A stretch of 64,000 nucleotides of DNA. It comes from BNXB01 sp031556375 (GTDB lineage: Bacteria; Bacteroidota; Bacteroidia; Bacteroidales; Azobacteroidaceae). Every line of letters starts with the position of its first letter. Positions within the stretch are counted from its first letter, which is position 1. Positions 18,167 through 27,084 of the stretch are shown piece after piece. The notes beneath the pieces are model-generated. The model was not told the DNA's origin. It searched no databases and was given only the letters and a program-made list of their open reading frames with translations. A program made the position numbers and the translations under genes. The DNA lies in contig JAVBTA010000016.1 of assembly GCA_031556375.1 (NCBI GenBank), positions 86,772 through 150,771 on the forward strand, written 5' to 3'.

Positions 18167-18200
18167 TTTGATTTTTGTGGGATTTTTTTTATTATCTTTG
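18167..18200 (+). promoter_or_regulatory. Promoter for the glycogen-synthase-like gene
   Basis: TATCTTTG (18193-18200), followed by CACCG, matches the -7 element. TTTG occurs at 18167-18170, a 22-nt spacing and slightly long. It lies 37 bp before the start codon. Confidence 0.55.
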
Positions 18201-18237
18201 CACCGTGAATCACAAATATAGGTTTAATTAAATCAGA

Positions 18238-19053
18238 ATGGACGCTAAAAGGGTACTTTTTATCACAACCGAAATAACCCCGTATCTTCCGGAAACAGAA
18301 ATCTCCACAATTGGTCGCTATCTGCCTCAGGGTATTCAGGATAAAGGGAAAGAAATCAGAACTTTTGTTCCCAAGTTCGGTAATATCAATGAGCGAAGGA
18401 ATCAGTTACATGAGGTGATCCGTTTGTCGGGCATGAACCTGATTATCAATGATACGGATCATCCTTTGATTATTAAGGTTGCCTCTATTCAATCTGCCCG
18501 GATGCAGGTTTATTTCATTGATAATGAGGATTTTTTTCAACGTAGAAATATGCTCATGGATGATAATGAAGTTGAATTTGAGGATAATGATGAACGTAGT
18601 ATTTTTTATGTGCGAGGAGTAATGGAAACCGTTAAAAAATTGAGATGGGTTCCGGATCTTATTCACTGCCATGGCTGGATGACAGCATTAGCTCCGTTAT
18701 ACATTAAGAAACATTATAAAGGAGATCCATGTTTCAAAAATTCGAAGGTGGTGTATTCCGTATATAATGATGATTTCAAAGTTCCCTTCCGGGAGTCTTT
18801 TTCAAAGAAATTGAAAATAGAAGGGGTTACAAATAACGATTTAAAGGATATTAAAGATAATCCCAATTTTGAGGCTGTTACAAAATTAGCAATTGATTTT
18901 TCCGATGGAGTAATTCAGGGAAGCGAAACAATAAACGGGGATGTGTTGAGTTATATAAAAGAAAAAGAAACTTTACCCTTTCTTTCATATCAGTCCCCAG
19001 ATACATATGTTGACAAATTTAATGATTTTTACGATTCAATCCTAACGAAATAA
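18238..19053 (+). CDS. Stand-alone, degenerate GT5 glycogen/starch synthase N domain
   Basis: The 271-residue protein resembles the N-terminal Rossmann domain of glycogen synthase (RVLFITTEITPYLPET, PKFGNINERRNQLHEV, VYFIDNEDFF, PDLIHCHGWMTALAPLYIK). Family enzymes have about 480 residues and two domains, with a KTGGLGDV loop that binds ADP-glucose. Here the C-terminal GT-B domain is absent, and the loop is replaced by ETEISTIGRYL, so catalysis is unlikely. From family knowledge, short forms near panC are common in Bacteroidota; the role is unknown and could be regulatory. It precedes the DUF4270 gene by 90 bp. Confidence 0.85.
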   Translation: MDAKRVLFITTEITPYLPETEISTIGRYLPQGIQDKGKEIRTFVPKFGNINERRNQLHEVIRLSGMNLIINDTDHPLIIKVASIQSARMQVYFIDNEDFFQRRNMLMDDNEVEFEDNDERSIFYVRGVMETVKKLRWVPDLIHCHGWMTALAPLYIKKHYKGDPCFKNSKVVYSVYNDDFKVPFRESFSKKLKIEGVTNNDLKDIKDNPNFEAVTKLAIDFSDGVIQGSETINGDVLSYIKEKETLPFLSYQSPDTYVDKFNDFYDSILTK

Positions 19054-19143
19054 TTAAGAGAATGAAACGAGCATGTACAATAGTGTACATCAAAGTAAAT
19101 GAACATGCGAGTTCCATATGACCTTTAAATAAATTATGTTTAT

Positions 19144-20544
19144 ATGAAATATAAAGTGATTTTATTCAGTTTCCTTTCGGGACTACTTCTCTGGGCTTGC
19201 GAAGATTCTGTGAGTGATGTCGGAATGGGAATATTGCCGGATGAGGATAAAATAGGCGTATATACGGATACTGTTTATGTGGAGGCATCGACGATTAAGC
19301 TGGATTCAATATATGCGAATACTATTTACGGAATGTTGGGTGAGTTCTATGATCCTACTTATGGAAATTTGAAATCCGGTTATCTGTGTCAGTTTTATGC
19401 TCCGACAGTTAATACATTTTCAGACTCGATTATTGATGCAAGGATCGATTCTATTTTCCTCGCAGTGAGTTATGCCTCATATCTGGGGGACTCTCTTGTG
19501 CCGATGGAGGCTTCTGTCTACCCGATCACAAAGGCATTGGATAATCATTATTACACAAATGTATCTCCTGCGGAATATTGTGATATGAAGACAGTCCTGG
19601 GTCGTAAAGGATATACGGCAAGGGATTTAACTGTTTCGGATTCTGCGAATCTTGCGAATATAACTGGCGGATACTCTAAAACATTAAAAATTAGATTGCC
19701 GGATTCGCTTGGACAGAAATTTTATAATGAGTCGTTGAAACCGGCTCCGAATATATATAATTCTCCTGAGTCATTTGCGGCATTCTTTCCTGGAGTATAT
19801 GTCGCTCCGACCTATGGATCCGGAAATATTCTATATGTAGAAGGAACCCGTATACTGATGTATTACAATCGCCTCCGGACTACAGTTGATTCCAAAGGGA
19901 ATGATAGTACTTACGTTGCTCTTTGGACTACGACCTTTGATGTTACCAAGGAAATCATCCAGCTAAATAATTATCGAAGTTCCTTGGATGCGAAGTTATT
20001 GGAACCGAGTGTGGATAAAGCTTATATAAAAACTCCTGCCGGTATTTTTACTAAAATTACAATTCCGATACCAGAGATTATTAAAAAAATGGGGACCAAA
20101 AAATTTACGAATGCAAAGTTATCGTTATCTGTTTTTGGAAAAGACGAATGGCAGTATGCGATTGGTTATCCTTCGAACATTCCTGACTTAGGAGTGACAG
20201 CTAAGATGTTGTTAGTAAATCAGGACTCAGTTACTACTTTTTTTGAAAATAAACAGGTTGCCAACAATATAACTTCTTATACTTCAGTTTTTTCATCATC
20301 GACTTATGCATACAACTTTGGAAACATTTCTGCAGTAATTCAAAATGCAATTGAAAAAGCTCCCGATAAGAATCTGGAATTATTGCTTATCCCGGTTTCA
20401 ACTCAGGCTTCGGGGTCTACAGATTATATGACTTCACATTATTTGTATCCTTCCGGTGTTACATTCAAAAAGGATAAAGAACATCTGAAATTAGCAATTG
20501 TGACAACGGATATGGATGTGGATCAGTTGCGTAAAGAGAAATAG
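19144..20544 (+). CDS. DUF4270 lipoprotein
   Basis: The 466-residue protein has a signal peptide and lipobox (MKYKVILFSFLSGLLLWACED, Cys 19), followed by the DUF4270 start VGMGILPDEDKIGVYTDTVYV and a beta-rich body. The function of DUF4270 is not established; it is a surface or periplasmic lipoprotein of Bacteroidota. It lies 90 bp after the glycogen-synthase-like gene. The gap contains an ATGTAC/GTACAT dyad (about 19080-19098) but no terminator, so cotranscription is possible. The 3' end meets a shared terminator with the convergent GDPD gene. Confidence 0.88.
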   Translation: MKYKVILFSFLSGLLLWACEDSVSDVGMGILPDEDKIGVYTDTVYVEASTIKLDSIYANTIYGMLGEFYDPTYGNLKSGYLCQFYAPTVNTFSDSIIDARIDSIFLAVSYASYLGDSLVPMEASVYPITKALDNHYYTNVSPAEYCDMKTVLGRKGYTARDLTVSDSANLANITGGYSKTLKIRLPDSLGQKFYNESLKPAPNIYNSPESFAAFFPGVYVAPTYGSGNILYVEGTRILMYYNRLRTTVDSKGNDSTYVALWTTTFDVTKEIIQLNNYRSSLDAKLLEPSVDKAYIKTPAGIFTKITIPIPEIIKKMGTKKFTNAKLSLSVFGKDEWQYAIGYPSNIPDLGVTAKMLLVNQDSVTTFFENKQVANNITSYTSVFSSSTYAYNFGNISAVIQNAIEKAPDKNLELLLIPVSTQASGSTDYMTSHYLYPSGVTFKKDKEHLKLAIVTTDMDVDQLRKEK

Positions 20545-20561
20545 TGATCAAAATCACATAA

Positions 20562-20587
20562 AAAAGGGGCTCATCGCAGCCCCTTTT
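20562..20587. terminator. Bidirectional intrinsic terminator
   Basis: AAAAGGGGCT (20562-20571) pairs perfectly with AGCCCCTTTT (20578-20587) around a 6-nt loop, with A and T tracts on both sides. It serves the convergent DUF4270 and GDPD genes; the right arm encodes the last GDPD codons. Confidence 0.85.
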
Positions 20588-21491
20588 CTTTTAGTACCTT
20601 TATAAGTAAATCCGGTCTGTCGGTAATAATACCATCTACTCCCAGATCAATTAATTCCCTCATTTGCTCTTCTTTATTGATAGTCCAATAATGAACAGCC
20701 ATGTTTTTGCGATGGGCGGTGTTTATCAGGGATTTTTTATTCAGTTTGAAACCTTCTCGTTCAACCGGGATTTGTAATGCCGATGTTTTTCCTGTGAAAA
20801 AGTTACCTAAGAAAAGCATATCCAGGATTACAAATTGCTTGGTTTGTTTTTTACCGGATGAAATGTGGATTTTTCCTCCAGTCATCTGACGGAAATAATC
20901 CAGAACATCATCTTCAAAACAAGCGACCAGAGTACGATCCTCCATATTATACTTCTGCAAGAGTCGATATAACTGGCGTGCGGCACATTGACCCAATTCC
21001 TCGGAATAATCCTTCATTTCAATACAGAACTGGTATTTACTGCCGTATTTCGCCAGTACATCTTCCAGATTTGCAGGAGGGATTATCGTGTCACGATAGG
21101 GATAGTTTCCATCTCGGTCCTTGAAGTTATGACCAAAGTTGAACTGTTTCAGTTCTTCGTAGGTATAATCTGCAACTTTTCCTTCACCATTACTTAGCCG
21201 TTTGATGGTAGGGTCATGGTGAGTGATTAAAATGCTGTCTTTGGTTAGTACGACATCCATCTCCATGACGTCGGGGTGGAATTGATCCACCCCATCAAAA
21301 GCCATCATGGTATTTTCGGGAAATAATTGTTTACTACCTCCATGGGCAATAATTAAAGGAGCTTTACCCTTTTCAATTATATAACCTCGATCCGGAGACG
21401 ATTTGATAAAACTAAACACAAAACTTGTCAGTAAAAAGGCCCCTATAAGGAGCAGCAGCACAATAATCACTTTTTTCATCGTCTTTTTCAT
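20571..21491 (-). CDS. Glycerophosphodiester phosphodiesterase (GDPD), membrane-anchored
   Basis: The 306-residue protein has one N-terminal TM anchor (VIIVLLLLIGAFLLTSFVFSF) and a GDPD TIM barrel, probably on the periplasmic side. Motifs: IIAHGGSKQLFPENTMMAF (HG...ENT), MEMD and THHDPTIKRLSNG (catalytic His and metal ligands), and the C-terminal AVHYWTINKEEQMRELIDLGVDGIITDRPD. It hydrolyses glycerophosphodiesters to glycerol-3-phosphate and an alcohol. Its start overlaps the stop of the upstream Ig-like lipoprotein gene, so it belongs to the susC/susD operon. Confidence 0.93.
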   Translation of the reverse strand: MKKTMKKVIIVLLLLIGAFLLTSFVFSFIKSSPDRGYIIEKGKAPLIIAHGGSKQLFPENTMMAFDGVDQFHPDVMEMDVVLTKDSILITHHDPTIKRLSNGEGKVADYTYEELKQFNFGHNFKDRDGNYPYRDTIIPPANLEDVLAKYGSKYQFCIEMKDYSEELGQCAARQLYRLLQKYNMEDRTLVACFEDDVLDYFRQMTGGKIHISSGKKQTKQFVILDMLFLGNFFTGKTSALQIPVEREGFKLNKKSLINTAHRKNMAVHYWTINKEEQMRELIDLGVDGIITDRPDLLIKVLKEKGLR

Positions 21492-22255
21492 TATTTTTTC
21501 TGGCCGGTATATCCGATTTTCTGAGAGATTGAATCAATCCTGATGTTCAGAGTTAATATTCCGTTGACATCAATAGTGCCATTAATGGTGGTATTTTTAT
21601 CTCCGTATCCGAAATTATCGGTTATTGCATTTCCTGAAATTGTATAAGTATCATCATCATTTCTGACTATGGAAAGAGCATTACCATGAACATGCAGAGT
21701 CATCAATCCGCCCATTACAGTAGCTCTTGTATCAACACTTATAGTAGATTCTGAGGTGAATTGAATCGTAAATCCTACATTTGTTGCGGCAGGAGCACTA
21801 TCCATTGTGACAGTTCCGGTATAGGTTCCTGCAACCTTTGCCACATCAATAGGAGGACCAAGTACTGTAACTCTTACAGTGTCGGTATAACCCTCACGTG
21901 GAGATTTCAGGATGATATTTGTAGTTCCTTTTACTAAACCGGTTACAATTCCTGAATTAGAGACAGAAGCTACAGCCGGATTCGTGCTTTCCCATGAATA
22001 ACGTTGAATAGTTGCATTTTCAGGGCTGATTGTTGCGACTAACGATTCTTTTTGTCCCATTTCGAGTGTCAATGATTCAGCACTTGCTGTTATTGAAGTA
22101 ACAGGAATATAAGTTTCATCTTCATCATCTTTACACCCGGTATAACAGAAAACCAGTGCCAGGATAATCAAACAATTGGCTAAGGCCGATCTCCGATTGA
22201 CAATAGATAATGGGCAGTCGATAATTGCTTTTTTTGATATATTGATTCGTTTCAT
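21491..22255 (-). CDS. Ig-like (Big_2) lipoprotein of a SusCD operon
   Basis: The 254-residue lipoprotein has an unusually long N region before the hydrophobic core and lipobox (FCYTGC, Cys 41). Residues about 50-130 are a bacterial Ig-like domain (ITASAESLTLEMGQKESL, NPAVASVSNSGIVTGLVKGT). The rest is a beta-rich domain with repeated TI/TITGN strands, resembling calycin-like lipid-binding modules but not firmly assigned. It lies 29 bp after susD and overlaps the GDPD start, consistent with a surface glycan- or lipid-binding accessory protein. Confidence 0.75.
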   Translation of the reverse strand: MKRINISKKAIIDCPLSIVNRRSALANCLIILALVFCYTGCKDDEDETYIPVTSITASAESLTLEMGQKESLVATISPENATIQRYSWESTNPAVASVSNSGIVTGLVKGTTNIILKSPREGYTDTVRVTVLGPPIDVAKVAGTYTGTVTMDSAPAATNVGFTIQFTSESTISVDTRATVMGGLMTLHVHGNALSIVRNDDDTYTISGNAITDNFGYGDKNTTINGTIDVNGILTLNIRIDSISQKIGYTGQKK

Positions 22256-22284
22256 AAAAAATTAATCTTTAGTTTTTCAATTAC

Positions 22285-23823
22285 TTAATAACCAGGATTT
22301 TGTTCCATATTCGGATTCGCTTTTACACGAGCATCGGGAATTGGGAACAATTTCTTTGTTGCGTCAGTCTTAGCTTTATCCCACCATGCGTCATTGAATT
22401 TGCCGAAACGGATTAAATCTTGTCTTCTGTAACATTCGTAGGAAAATTCACGGGCTCGTTCATTCAGGAATTCATCCATTGTGATGTCGGTATAGGCTCT
22501 TTCCGGATCTCCGGCAGCAAAGCAACGGGCGCGGGTAGTATTGATCAAAGTCAGAGCAGCAGCTTTGTTTCCTGTGCGAAGTAAACATTCAGCTTTCATC
22601 ATCAAAATGTCAGCATAACGGGTTACAGGAATGTCGTTATCTTGTGGGTAGTCCGGAGTTCCATACTGAATTTTGAACTTAACATTACGGACTCCACTAT
22701 TTTCCTTACCTTCTTCCATGTTTTTGATGTATGGGTCAAGTACCAGGTTTTGTCCGGTCATGTCCATGACACAAGGAAGTGGTGTTTTTCCATCTGCTGC
22801 GTATTGAGGTCCGACCAGCCATTGTTTTGTACGTTTATCATTGGATTTGAACTTTTCGTAGAAACTTTTTTCAGTACATACCCCATTGGATGATGGTTTG
22901 GTGAATCCATACGTATAAGCATGAGTATAATGTAAGAAACGTCCCGGATAATTCATTTGATCAGCATGAAGTTGGTCATATGGAATAACGAAAATATTTT
23001 CTTTAGAATTTTCGTTAAAATAATGAAATGGATCCTGCCAGTCAGTATCAAGTTGGTATTTCCCGGAATTGATAACCACATCACAGGAGGATATACAATC
23101 CTGCCAGCGGGCAGTGCCTGTCCATTCTTCAGCATTTAAGTATAATTTAGCCAGGATAGATTGAGCGGCCCCCTGTGTTATTTTTCCATAATCGTCACCG
23201 GCTCCTTTTACAGGTAATTGATCCATGACCGCTTTAAGCTCCTTCTCAATGAATTCGAAGACTTCTGTCCTGGTATTCCGAGCAGGGGCATCAGCACTTA
23301 CTACCTCTACGATTGGTACTCCTCCGAATAAATCGCAAAGTATATAATAATAGAATGCACGCATTCCACGTAATTCAGCCATCATTTGTTCTTTGCTACC
23401 ATCAACGCGTAATGCAGTAAAATCCAATGTTGGGAAGTCTTTCAGGTAGGTATTTGCAAACCCGATACCTTTAAAACATTTATTCCAGACATCTTCGATC
23501 CGGGTTTCAAGGGCTAGCCATTCGTGACGATGGTAGCGTATCCATTGGCCTCCGTCCCAGCCATTCTGAACCCTTGTGGGACGACATGCTTCGTCGGTGG
23601 AAAATTCCACTATATTGAAGTAGTTCTCTTCCCATACGTCCTGTAGTGGGCCATAAACCGAGAGATAAGCAGCGATAACCGCATCTCCATTTTCATAATA
23701 ATTTTCGGTAACGATCTCCTGATAAACAGTTTCACTCAGGTCGGTACAACCAAAGAGGAGGGAAGCACAACTGATGAGAGTTATACCTGATATGTATTTT
23801 ATTTGTTTCATAATTCGTTTCAT
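22285..23823 (-). CDS. SusD/RagB-family binding lipoprotein
   Basis: The 512-residue protein has lipobox LLFGC, then SusD helical repeats (ELRGMRAFYYYILCDLFGGVPIV, AQSILAKLYLNAEEW, RYADILMMKAECLLRTGNKA, NERAREFSYECYRRQDLIRFGKF) and the typical C-terminal end NPNMEQNPGY. It binds substrate at the cell surface as the lid of the upstream SusC, 21 bp away. The ATG at 23823 or the one four codons later could be used. The next two genes are an Ig-like lipoprotein and a GDPD. Confidence 0.93.
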   Translation of the reverse strand: MKRIMKQIKYISGITLISCASLLFGCTDLSETVYQEIVTENYYENGDAVIAAYLSVYGPLQDVWEENYFNIVEFSTDEACRPTRVQNGWDGGQWIRYHRHEWLALETRIEDVWNKCFKGIGFANTYLKDFPTLDFTALRVDGSKEQMMAELRGMRAFYYYILCDLFGGVPIVEVVSADAPARNTRTEVFEFIEKELKAVMDQLPVKGAGDDYGKITQGAAQSILAKLYLNAEEWTGTARWQDCISSCDVVINSGKYQLDTDWQDPFHYFNENSKENIFVIPYDQLHADQMNYPGRFLHYTHAYTYGFTKPSSNGVCTEKSFYEKFKSNDKRTKQWLVGPQYAADGKTPLPCVMDMTGQNLVLDPYIKNMEEGKENSGVRNVKFKIQYGTPDYPQDNDIPVTRYADILMMKAECLLRTGNKAAALTLINTTRARCFAAGDPERAYTDITMDEFLNERAREFSYECYRRQDLIRFGKFNDAWWDKAKTDATKKLFPIPDARVKANPNMEQNPGY

Positions 23824-23844
23824 TTTAAATCAGTCATTTTAAGA

Positions 23845-26814
23845 TTAAAAACTCAGGTTCACCCCGAATGTAAATGTACGGGTTCTCGGATAGAAACTCC
23901 GTCCGTCAATTCCGGTAGTAAAGCCATTGGATGCCACTTCCGGATCGATTCCCGAATATTTGGTGAAGGTATACAGATTATCTGCACTGGCGTATAAACG
24001 TAGTGCGGAAACGAATTGAGAGAATTTCTTTGTGTCGAAATTATAAGCAAATGTCAGATTGGATATTTTCAGATAGTCTCCTTTTTCCAGATAATAACTG
24101 GAGTATTGAGGGATATCGTTGATATTTTTATGTTTACCTAAAGCTGAGACTAACAAGTTATTTGATGGGAACGTATAAGGATTACCATAATAAATTTCTT
24201 TGGTATTCAGGACATCGAACTTGAAAGCAGATCTTAATCCCAGGGTTAATTGAAATCGTTTGTAAGTCAAGTTGGTGGTCAGCCCCGCGAAATATTCAGG
24301 AACACCATTTCCGATAATCTGTTTGTCGTTATTGTCATAAACTCCGTTATCATCCACATCGTCAAAGATCCATTTACCATTTTCAGTGAATCCCATAAAC
24401 TTGAATCCATAAAAGTTACCGACTTTACCGCCTTCTTCCAAACGGATGGTGTTTCCTAAAATACCAGGTGCTGGTAAATTGCCGAATTCTTTGAATCTAG
24501 CAGCAGAATTGCCTCCAAAGGAAACTATACGACTTTGATTATATGAAATATTGGCGGAAATATTCCATACAAGATCTTTTTGCATGACAGGAATACCTGA
24601 AATAACTAATTCCGTACCATTACTTTTCATGTCTCCTACATTGGCCCAAACCTGATCGTGGATAAGTCCGGGTAGTGTAGCTTCTACCAGGTAAAGCAAG
24701 TCCGTATTTTTACGGCTGTAAATATCAAAAGACATTCCTAACCGGTCTTTTAAGAAGCTGGCATCAAATCCGAAATTGGCTTCGTGTTTTACCTCCCATT
24801 TCAAATCCGGGTTTGGGTTCGTAGAAGGCCCAAAAGATCGGATCCATTCTCCGTTATGTAACACATATTGCTGTTGTCCCATACGGGCAATGGATATGTA
24901 GTTGGTACTCATCTGGTTTCCTGTTAATCCGTATCCGGCGCGTAATTTCAGATCAGACAGCCAGTTCAATCCTTTCATGAAAGATTCATTACTGATACGC
25001 CAACCGGCTGAAATCGCAGGAAAATTTCCCCATTTGTAGTTTGACCCGAAGCGGGAAGATCCTTCGCGGCGAATAGATGCTGTCAGCAAATATTTTTCAT
25101 TATAATTGTAGTTTACACGTCCCAGAAAAGCTATTAACTTATAAGAAGATTTAGAGCTGTTCATTGATGCTTTTCCATCTTTCAGGTATGTTCCGTTAGC
25201 GAGGTTATTCCATAAAAAAACGTCAGAAGAAAAATTCTGGTTTTGTGCATTAAAACCTTCACTTACGAAATCCTGGTAAGTATAACCTCCCATAAGGAAG
25301 AATTTATGTTTCCCAACCTGTTTAAAATAATCGGCTGTCATTTCGAATGTTTGGTCCCTACGCGCGCTACTAGCTCTTTGTGCAACCCCTTTAATTCCTG
25401 ATTTAGAATTGAATTCGGATGTACTGGGGTCGTAATAATGAGTAAGGTCCATATCTTTTCTTAATGCACCCATGGCGCTGATTTTCAAATCTTTGACAAC
25501 TTCAAGAGAAGCCCGAAGATCGGTCATGATTCTATCGTATTCAGATCCATTCTGTAGGTTCTTAAGATAGGCTACAGGGTTATAATCAAATTCTGACGGG
25601 TTTTCTGAATAGCAGAAAGAACCGTCTTCATTATATACAGGATAAGTCGGGTTTCTGATTATAGCCTGTTCAAATGGGCCATAACTGGTAAATTCAGATT
25701 TGATGTTTGAGTAGGCCAGATTCATATCGAATTTTAGCCTCCCGTTCCAGCTGGTTTGAGTCAAAGAAAGGCGTCCAGTTAAAGTCTCACGGCTGGTTGG
25801 AGCAGAAACAATACCTTCCTGGTCTTTATAGCTGACGGAAGCCCTGTAGGTAAGGTCTTCCGAACCTCCGGAAATAGAAAGGTTATACATTTGACTCAGA
25901 GGAGTTTGTAACATTTCGTCAAACCAGTTCGTATTATAACCTTTATCAATGATATCTTTATTTTTATCGACACTTATTTGCCAATACTGCTCAGCGGAAA
26001 GAGATTCCAATTTTTTCTCAATTGATTCCGTGAATAGCATTGCTTCAAATTCAACTTTAGCTTTTCCCCCTTTTCCTTTTTTAGTTGTGATAAGAATCAC
26101 TCCGTTTGTTCCGCGGGTTCCATAAATCGCAGCAGCGGAACCGTCTTTCAAAACGTCGATCGACTCAATATCCTGAGGAGATATGGTGTTTAAGTCTGCT
26201 CCGGGTACACCATCGAGAATCACAAGAGGCGACATCTCACCGTTGGCAGAGGAAACTCCACGCAATTGAACTGCCAGTCCAGAGTTAGGATCATTACCAT
26301 TTACCCGGGTGATAGTTAATCCGGCGACTTTACCTTCTACCAATTGGAGTGGGTTTGAGTTAACAGCTCCTTTATTGAATGCATCTGCTTTAACACTGGT
26401 AACAGATCCGGTAAGATCTTTTTTCTTTTGACTACCGTAACCGACAATAACTACTTCATCAAGTAACTGGAGGTCTTCTTCCATTTTTACATCGATTTTT
26501 GTTTTACCTGCAACAGTAATTTCTATAGTCCTGTAACTCAAGTATGAAAATTTCAATGTGCCAGTATTCGGGATATTGATAGAGTAGAACCCATCAATGT
26601 TTGTAGAGGTGCCTGTACCGGTATTTTTTACCATGACACTGACTCCAACCATTGGTTCTCCTGTTTCATCAACAACAGTACCTGTAACGGTTTGTGTTTG
26701 TTGCGCAAAAGCGAACGACACATTCATCAAAATACAAAAAAGGAGAAGAACAAAACTCAACCCAACACGGCGCGTGCGGTGAGTACAACACGTAGAACTT
26801 CGTGAATTTTCCAT
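23845..26814 (-). CDS. SusC/RagA TonB-linked outer-membrane transporter (no STN domain)
   Basis: The 989-residue protein has a signal peptide ending FAFAQ, a carboxypeptidase-regulatory-like domain (VTGTVVDETGEPMVGVSVMVK), the SusC motif EVVIVGYGSQKKKDLTGSV, a plug and a 22-strand barrel ending NLSF. It lacks the STN domain seen in the other two SusC proteins, and no sigma/fecR pair is adjacent, so control differs. A palindromic pair of -7 motifs lies at 26882-26904. Confidence 0.95.
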   Translation of the reverse strand: MENSRSSTCCTHRTRRVGLSFVLLLFCILMNVSFAFAQQTQTVTGTVVDETGEPMVGVSVMVKNTGTGTSTNIDGFYSINIPNTGTLKFSYLSYRTIEITVAGKTKIDVKMEEDLQLLDEVVIVGYGSQKKKDLTGSVTSVKADAFNKGAVNSNPLQLVEGKVAGLTITRVNGNDPNSGLAVQLRGVSSANGEMSPLVILDGVPGADLNTISPQDIESIDVLKDGSAAAIYGTRGTNGVILITTKKGKGGKAKVEFEAMLFTESIEKKLESLSAEQYWQISVDKNKDIIDKGYNTNWFDEMLQTPLSQMYNLSISGGSEDLTYRASVSYKDQEGIVSAPTSRETLTGRLSLTQTSWNGRLKFDMNLAYSNIKSEFTSYGPFEQAIIRNPTYPVYNEDGSFCYSENPSEFDYNPVAYLKNLQNGSEYDRIMTDLRASLEVVKDLKISAMGALRKDMDLTHYYDPSTSEFNSKSGIKGVAQRASSARRDQTFEMTADYFKQVGKHKFFLMGGYTYQDFVSEGFNAQNQNFSSDVFLWNNLANGTYLKDGKASMNSSKSSYKLIAFLGRVNYNYNEKYLLTASIRREGSSRFGSNYKWGNFPAISAGWRISNESFMKGLNWLSDLKLRAGYGLTGNQMSTNYISIARMGQQQYVLHNGEWIRSFGPSTNPNPDLKWEVKHEANFGFDASFLKDRLGMSFDIYSRKNTDLLYLVEATLPGLIHDQVWANVGDMKSNGTELVISGIPVMQKDLVWNISANISYNQSRIVSFGGNSAARFKEFGNLPAPGILGNTIRLEEGGKVGNFYGFKFMGFTENGKWIFDDVDDNGVYDNNDKQIIGNGVPEYFAGLTTNLTYKRFQLTLGLRSAFKFDVLNTKEIYYGNPYTFPSNNLLVSALGKHKNINDIPQYSSYYLEKGDYLKISNLTFAYNFDTKKFSQFVSALRLYASADNLYTFTKYSGIDPEVASNGFTTGIDGRSFYPRTRTFTFGVNLSF

Positions 26815-26881
26815 ATAATTAAAATTAGAGAATAATAGCTTGTTGTATTATGTTAAAGATTTAAGGAACAAATTTACCGCG

Positions 26882-26904
26882 TCAAAGTTAAATTATAACT
26901 TTGA
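26882..26904. promoter_or_regulatory. Palindromic double -7 motif upstream of susC
   Basis: TCAAAGTTA and TAACTTTGA form a perfect 9-bp inverted repeat with a 5-bp spacer, so TAACTTTG occurs on both strands. The minus-strand copy is placed to initiate about 60 nt before the susC ATG. No good -33 box was seen. Confidence 0.4.
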
Positions 26905-27004
26905 AATAATTATGATTTTGTTACATTTTTTTAGAGATATTTATGTTAATGTTATATTTAGACAAGTCGAATGTCCTTATGTTCGTACATGTAAACAAAA
27001 TATT

Positions 27005-27064
27005 TAAAAAATAAGTGTGTCAAGAGTGGCTATATAACAGACAGTTCCAGCTCTTGACACACTT
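27005..27064 (-). terminator. Intrinsic terminator of carB
   Basis: A perfect 14-bp stem (27013-27026 with 27051-27064; arm AAGTGTGTCAAGAG) encloses a 24-nt loop. On the minus strand it is followed by a T-rich tract, 21 bp after the carB stop. A similar GTGTGTC stem occurs at 31536-31580. Confidence 0.8.
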
Positions 27065-27084
27065 TGTATGGTAAGTATGTATTT

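Noticed and set aside
22195..22255. Odd N-terminus of the Ig-like lipoprotein as a possible repeat insertion
   Set aside because: The PLSIVN-type sequence recalls short A+T-rich repeats, but no exact repeat unit could be seen in the window.
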